Below, piece by piece: positions 6,036 to 8,210 of a stretch of 8,210 nucleotides of DNA. Below the pieces are notes generated by a model. That model saw only the letters and a list, made by a program, of their open reading frames with translations, was not told the origin of the DNA and searched no databases. The position numbers and the translations under genes were made by a program. Numbering within the stretch: position 1 is the stretch's first letter; every line of letters starts with the position of its first letter. The DNA comes from an uncultured Clostridia bacterium (lineage in GTDB: Bacteria > Bacillota > Clostridia > Christensenellales > Aristaeellaceae), in the NCBI GenBank assembly GCA_946615785.1, contig CAMOIA010000060.1, positions 1 to 8,210 of the forward strand, in the 5' to 3' direction.

Positions 6036-7133
6036 ATGGATCTGAAACTCAAGAGCCCCGAATCCTGCAAATATGACGCCGTCAGCCTTGGCGAGGTCAT
6101 GCTGCGCCTTGATCCCGGCGAGGGCCGCATCCGTACCGCCCGTTCCTTCCGCGCGTGGGAAGGCGGCGGAGAATACAACGTGATCCGCGGCCTGCGCAAG
6201 TGCTTCGGCCTGCGCACCGCCGTTCTGACCGCCTTTGCTGAAAACGAAGTCGGCTACCTGATGGAAGACTTCATCATGCAGGGCGGCGTGGACACGAGCC
6301 TGATCAAGTGGATGAAGACGGACGGCATCGGCCGCGTCTGCCGCAACGGCCTCAATTTCACCGAGCGCGGCTTTGGCATCCGCGGCGCGGTCGGCTGCAG
6401 CGACCGGGCGAATACTGCCATTTCCAAGTGCAGGCCCGAAGATTTTGATTTTGACTACGTCTTCGGCACGCTGGGCGTTCGCTGGCTGCACACCGGCGGC
6501 ATTTACGCCGCGCTGAGCGAAGAAGCCAGCGAAACCGTTGTGGCCGCCATCAAGACCGCCAAGAAATACGGCACCGTGGTTTCCTACGACCTGAACTACC
6601 GTCCCTCCATGTGGAGCGCCATCGGCGGCCAGCAGAAAGCGCAGGAAGTGAACCGCGAGATCGCCAAATACGTGGACGTGATGATCGGCAACGAGGAAGA
6701 CTTCACCGCCTGCCTCGGCTTCCAGATCGAGGGCAACGACGCGAACCTGAAGGAACTGAACATCGAAGGCTACAAGAAAATGATCAACACCGCCGCGAAG
6801 GAATATCCGAACTTCAAGGTGGTCGCCACGACGCTCCGCACCGTGAAGACCGCCACCGTGAACGACTGGAAGGCCCTTTGCTGGGCGGACGGCGAAATCT
6901 ACCTTTCCAAGGCCTATGACGGACTGGAAATCATGGACCGTGTCGGCGGCGGCGACTCCTTTGCCAGCGGCCTGGTTTACGGCCTCATGGCGACCGGCGA
7001 CCCGGAAAAGGCCGTCAATTACGGCGCGGCGCACGGTGCGCTGGCCATGACCACCCCCGGCGACACCACCATGGCCCGCAAGAGCGAGGTGGAAGCCATC
7101 ATGGGCGGCGCCGGCGCGCGAGTGAAGCGCTGA
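6036..7133 (+). CDS. kdgK: PfkB-family sugar kinase, probable 2-keto-3-deoxygluconate kinase
   Basis: This 365-residue ribokinase/PfkB-family kinase likely phosphorylates 2-keto-3-deoxygluconate with ATP to KDPG, the last step before aldol cleavage in uronate and pectin catabolism. It shows the N-terminal SLGEVMLRLDPGE strand, the sugar-binding EGGGEYNV motif (residues 42-49), WLHTGGIYAAL, VSYDLNYRPSMW and NEEDF. The PfkB signature DRVGGGDSFASG carries the catalytic base Asp307 and the GGG anion hole (304-306). The DLNYRP-x-x-W stretch resembles KdgK-type enzymes more than ribokinases or fructokinases. At 365 residues it is about 55 longer than E. coli KdgK (about 309), with extra sequence around residues 225-265. 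Substrate is therefore moderately certain only; a 2-keto-3-deoxygalactonate or other sugar kinase is possible. It has its own promoter and palindromic operator and is followed, after a hairpin, by a GH127 glycosidase. Confidence 0.78.
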   Translation: MDLKLKSPESCKYDAVSLGEVMLRLDPGEGRIRTARSFRAWEGGGEYNVIRGLRKCFGLRTAVLTAFAENEVGYLMEDFIMQGGVDTSLIKWMKTDGIGRVCRNGLNFTERGFGIRGAVGCSDRANTAISKCRPEDFDFDYVFGTLGVRWLHTGGIYAALSEEASETVVAAIKTAKKYGTVVSYDLNYRPSMWSAIGGQQKAQEVNREIAKYVDVMIGNEEDFTACLGFQIEGNDANLKELNIEGYKKMINTAAKEYPNFKVVATTLRTVKTATVNDWKALCWADGEIYLSKAYDGLEIMDRVGGGDSFASGLVYGLMATGDPEKAVNYGAAHGALAMTTPGDTTMARKSEVEAIMGGAGARVKR

Positions 7134-7148
7134 TCCTTTGGCACATTA

Positions 7149-7185
7149 CGCCGTTCGCGCAAAACGCTGCGCGGACGGCGCTTTT
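7149..7185 (+). terminator. Hairpin with short T-run between the kinase and GH127 genes (weak terminator or attenuator)
   Basis: A 12-bp stem (CGCCGTTCGCGC at 7149-7160 with GCGCGGACGGCG at 7169-7180) has one G-U pair and an 8-base loop, followed by CTTTT. The stem is strong, but only four T residues follow, so termination is probably partial. The ribosome site of the next gene begins 3 bases after the T-run. A role in lowering downstream expression or stabilising the upstream mRNA is likely. Confidence 0.6.
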
Positions 7186-7199
7186 ATGAGGTGAAACCT

Positions 7200-8210
7200 A
7201 TGAAGTACACCCTCGGCGACGGATTCCTGAGCGAAAAAATCCGGGGCGTCATGGACAAAATGATTCCTCTGCAGCTTTCCATCCTGAAGGACGAAGCGGC
7301 GGACACGGAGCCGAGCCATGCCATCGAGAATTTCCGCATTGCGGCAGGCCTCTCCAAGGGCTCCTTTCACGGCATGGTCTTCCAGGACAGCGACGTCGGC
7401 AAATGGATCGAAGCGGCTTCCTACAGCCTGATCCTGAAAAAGGACGAGGCGCTCGAAAAGGAAATCGACGAAATCGTTTCCATCATCGGCAAAGCGCAGG
7501 CGAAGGACGGCTACCTGAACACCTATTTCACCCTGAAAGAGCCGGGCAAGCGGTGGACCAACCTGGTGGACTGCCACGAGCTCTACTGCTTCGGGCACCT
7601 GGCGGAAGGCGCGGTGGCGTATCACCAGGCGACCGGAAAAACGGCGTTTCTGGAGATCATGTGCCGCGAGGCTGACCATATCATGACCGTAATCGGCCCG
7701 GAAAACGGCAAGCTGCACGGCTATCCCGGGCATCCGGAGGCGGAGCTCGCGCTCTATCGGCTGTATCTGGAAACCGGAAAGCCGGAGTATCTGACCCTCA
7801 GCCGGTATTTCATCGACCAGCGGGGAACCGAACCGAATTTCTTCCGTGAGGAATGGGAAAAGCGCGGGCACGTGAACCACTGGACTGGGCGTCCCGCCTC
7901 GCTGAATCTCCCCTATCACCAGGCGCACATGCCGGTGCGTCAGCAGCGGGACGCGGTCGGGCATTCCGTGCGCGCCCTGTACCTGTACGCCGGCATGGCC
8001 GCCGTCGCCGCCGAAACCGGGGACGCTTCCCTGCTTGAAGCCTGCGAGCGCCTCTGGGACAGCGCCGTGAACCGCAAAATGTACGTGACGGGCGGCCTTG
8101 GCGCGACGGTGCACGGCGAAGCCTTCATGACGGATTACGAATTGCCGAACGACACCGCCTATGCCGAAACCTGCGCGGCCATTGCCCTTGCGCTGTTTTC
8201 CAACCGCATG
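7200..8210 (+). CDS. GH127 beta-L-arabinofuranosidase, N-terminal 337 residues (3' end outside window)
   Basis: The reading frame from ATG 7200 stays open to the window edge. It matches GH127 enzymes such as Bifidobacterium HypBA1 (about 658 residues), which release L-arabinose from beta-L-arabinofuranosides. Shared stretches are FHGMVFQDSDV, AQAKDGYLNTYF, the HELY motif (His126), GHPEAELAL (His178), VGHSVRALYLYAG (His255), MYVTGGLGA and DYELPNDTAYAETCA. Glu307 in the HGEAF stretch corresponds to the general acid/base Glu322 of HypBA1. Glu323 and Cys325 match its zinc ligands Glu338 and Cys340, with the same 16- and 2-residue spacing. The nucleophile cysteine lies beyond the window. No signal peptide is seen, so the enzyme is cytoplasmic and would act on imported oligosaccharides. 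GAGGTGA (7188-7194) supports the start. It sits 66 bases after the kinase gene and probably shares its transcript. GH146 or another arabinofuranosidase clan member is a less likely alternative. Confidence 0.9.
   Translation, partial: MKYTLGDGFLSEKIRGVMDKMIPLQLSILKDEAADTEPSHAIENFRIAAGLSKGSFHGMVFQDSDVGKWIEAASYSLILKKDEALEKEIDEIVSIIGKAQAKDGYLNTYFTLKEPGKRWTNLVDCHELYCFGHLAEGAVAYHQATGKTAFLEIMCREADHIMTVIGPENGKLHGYPGHPEAELALYRLYLETGKPEYLTLSRYFIDQRGTEPNFFREEWEKRGHVNHWTGRPASLNLPYHQAHMPVRQQRDAVGHSVRALYLYAGMAAVAAETGDASLLEACERLWDSAVNRKMYVTGGLGATVHGEAFMTDYELPNDTAYAETCAAIALALFSNRM

Noticed and set aside
6018..7034. 338-codon minus-strand open frame opposite the kinase
   Set aside because: It is an antisense shadow of a well-supported PfkB kinase with the same repetitive Ala/Val/His composition and no domain.
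7146..8114. 322-codon minus-strand open frame opposite the GH127 gene
   Set aside because: It is a shadow of the GH127 frame, whose catalytic motifs are unmistakable.

Overview
The window looks like a piece of chromosome from a GC-rich member of the Bacillota, probably a plant-fibre-degrading Clostridia-type gut anaerobe. The grounds are a high GC content with strongly GC-ending codons, AGGAGG-type ribosome binding sites before most genes, the yceC-H-like ter gene content, and a GH127 glycosidase next to a sugar-acid kinase. The taxonomic call is inference. Every gene that can be supported lies on the + strand, and intergenic gaps never exceed about 70 bases.

Region 1 (1-5969) is a ter (tellurite resistance / chemical stress) locus. 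In order it holds the C-terminal tail of what looks like a PMCA-type calcium P-type ATPase, two TerD-family calcium-binding proteins, a strong intrinsic terminator, a rhomboid intramembrane protease, a very long YceG-like protein, and a TelA/YceH-family protein. This resembles the Bacillus subtilis yceCDEFGH operon, with two differences. A rhomboid protease sits where other ter genes would be expected. The YceG-like protein is 894 residues and reads as three tandem modules of about 265 residues, with a Pro/Gly-rich 'PPKPVIGK' repeat linker between modules 1 and 2. No TerC or TerB homologue is visible, though either could lie upstream.

Region 2 (5970-8210) is a separate carbohydrate unit. A promoter with a perfect TATAAT -10 and a 14-bp palindrome over its -35 drives a PfkB-family kinase resembling 2-keto-3-deoxygluconate kinase. 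An intercistronic hairpin follows, then the first 337 residues of a GH127 beta-L-arabinofuranosidase cut by the window edge. Together these suggest use of pectin or arabinose-containing plant polymers.

In region 1 the calcium pump and the calcium-binding TerD proteins fit a membrane-proximal ion-linked stress response. YceG and TelA would be the effector or processing arm, and the rhomboid is a candidate membrane-proteolysis component. The terminator between the TerD genes and the rhomboid-yceG-telA segment probably keeps TerD expression above that of the rest.
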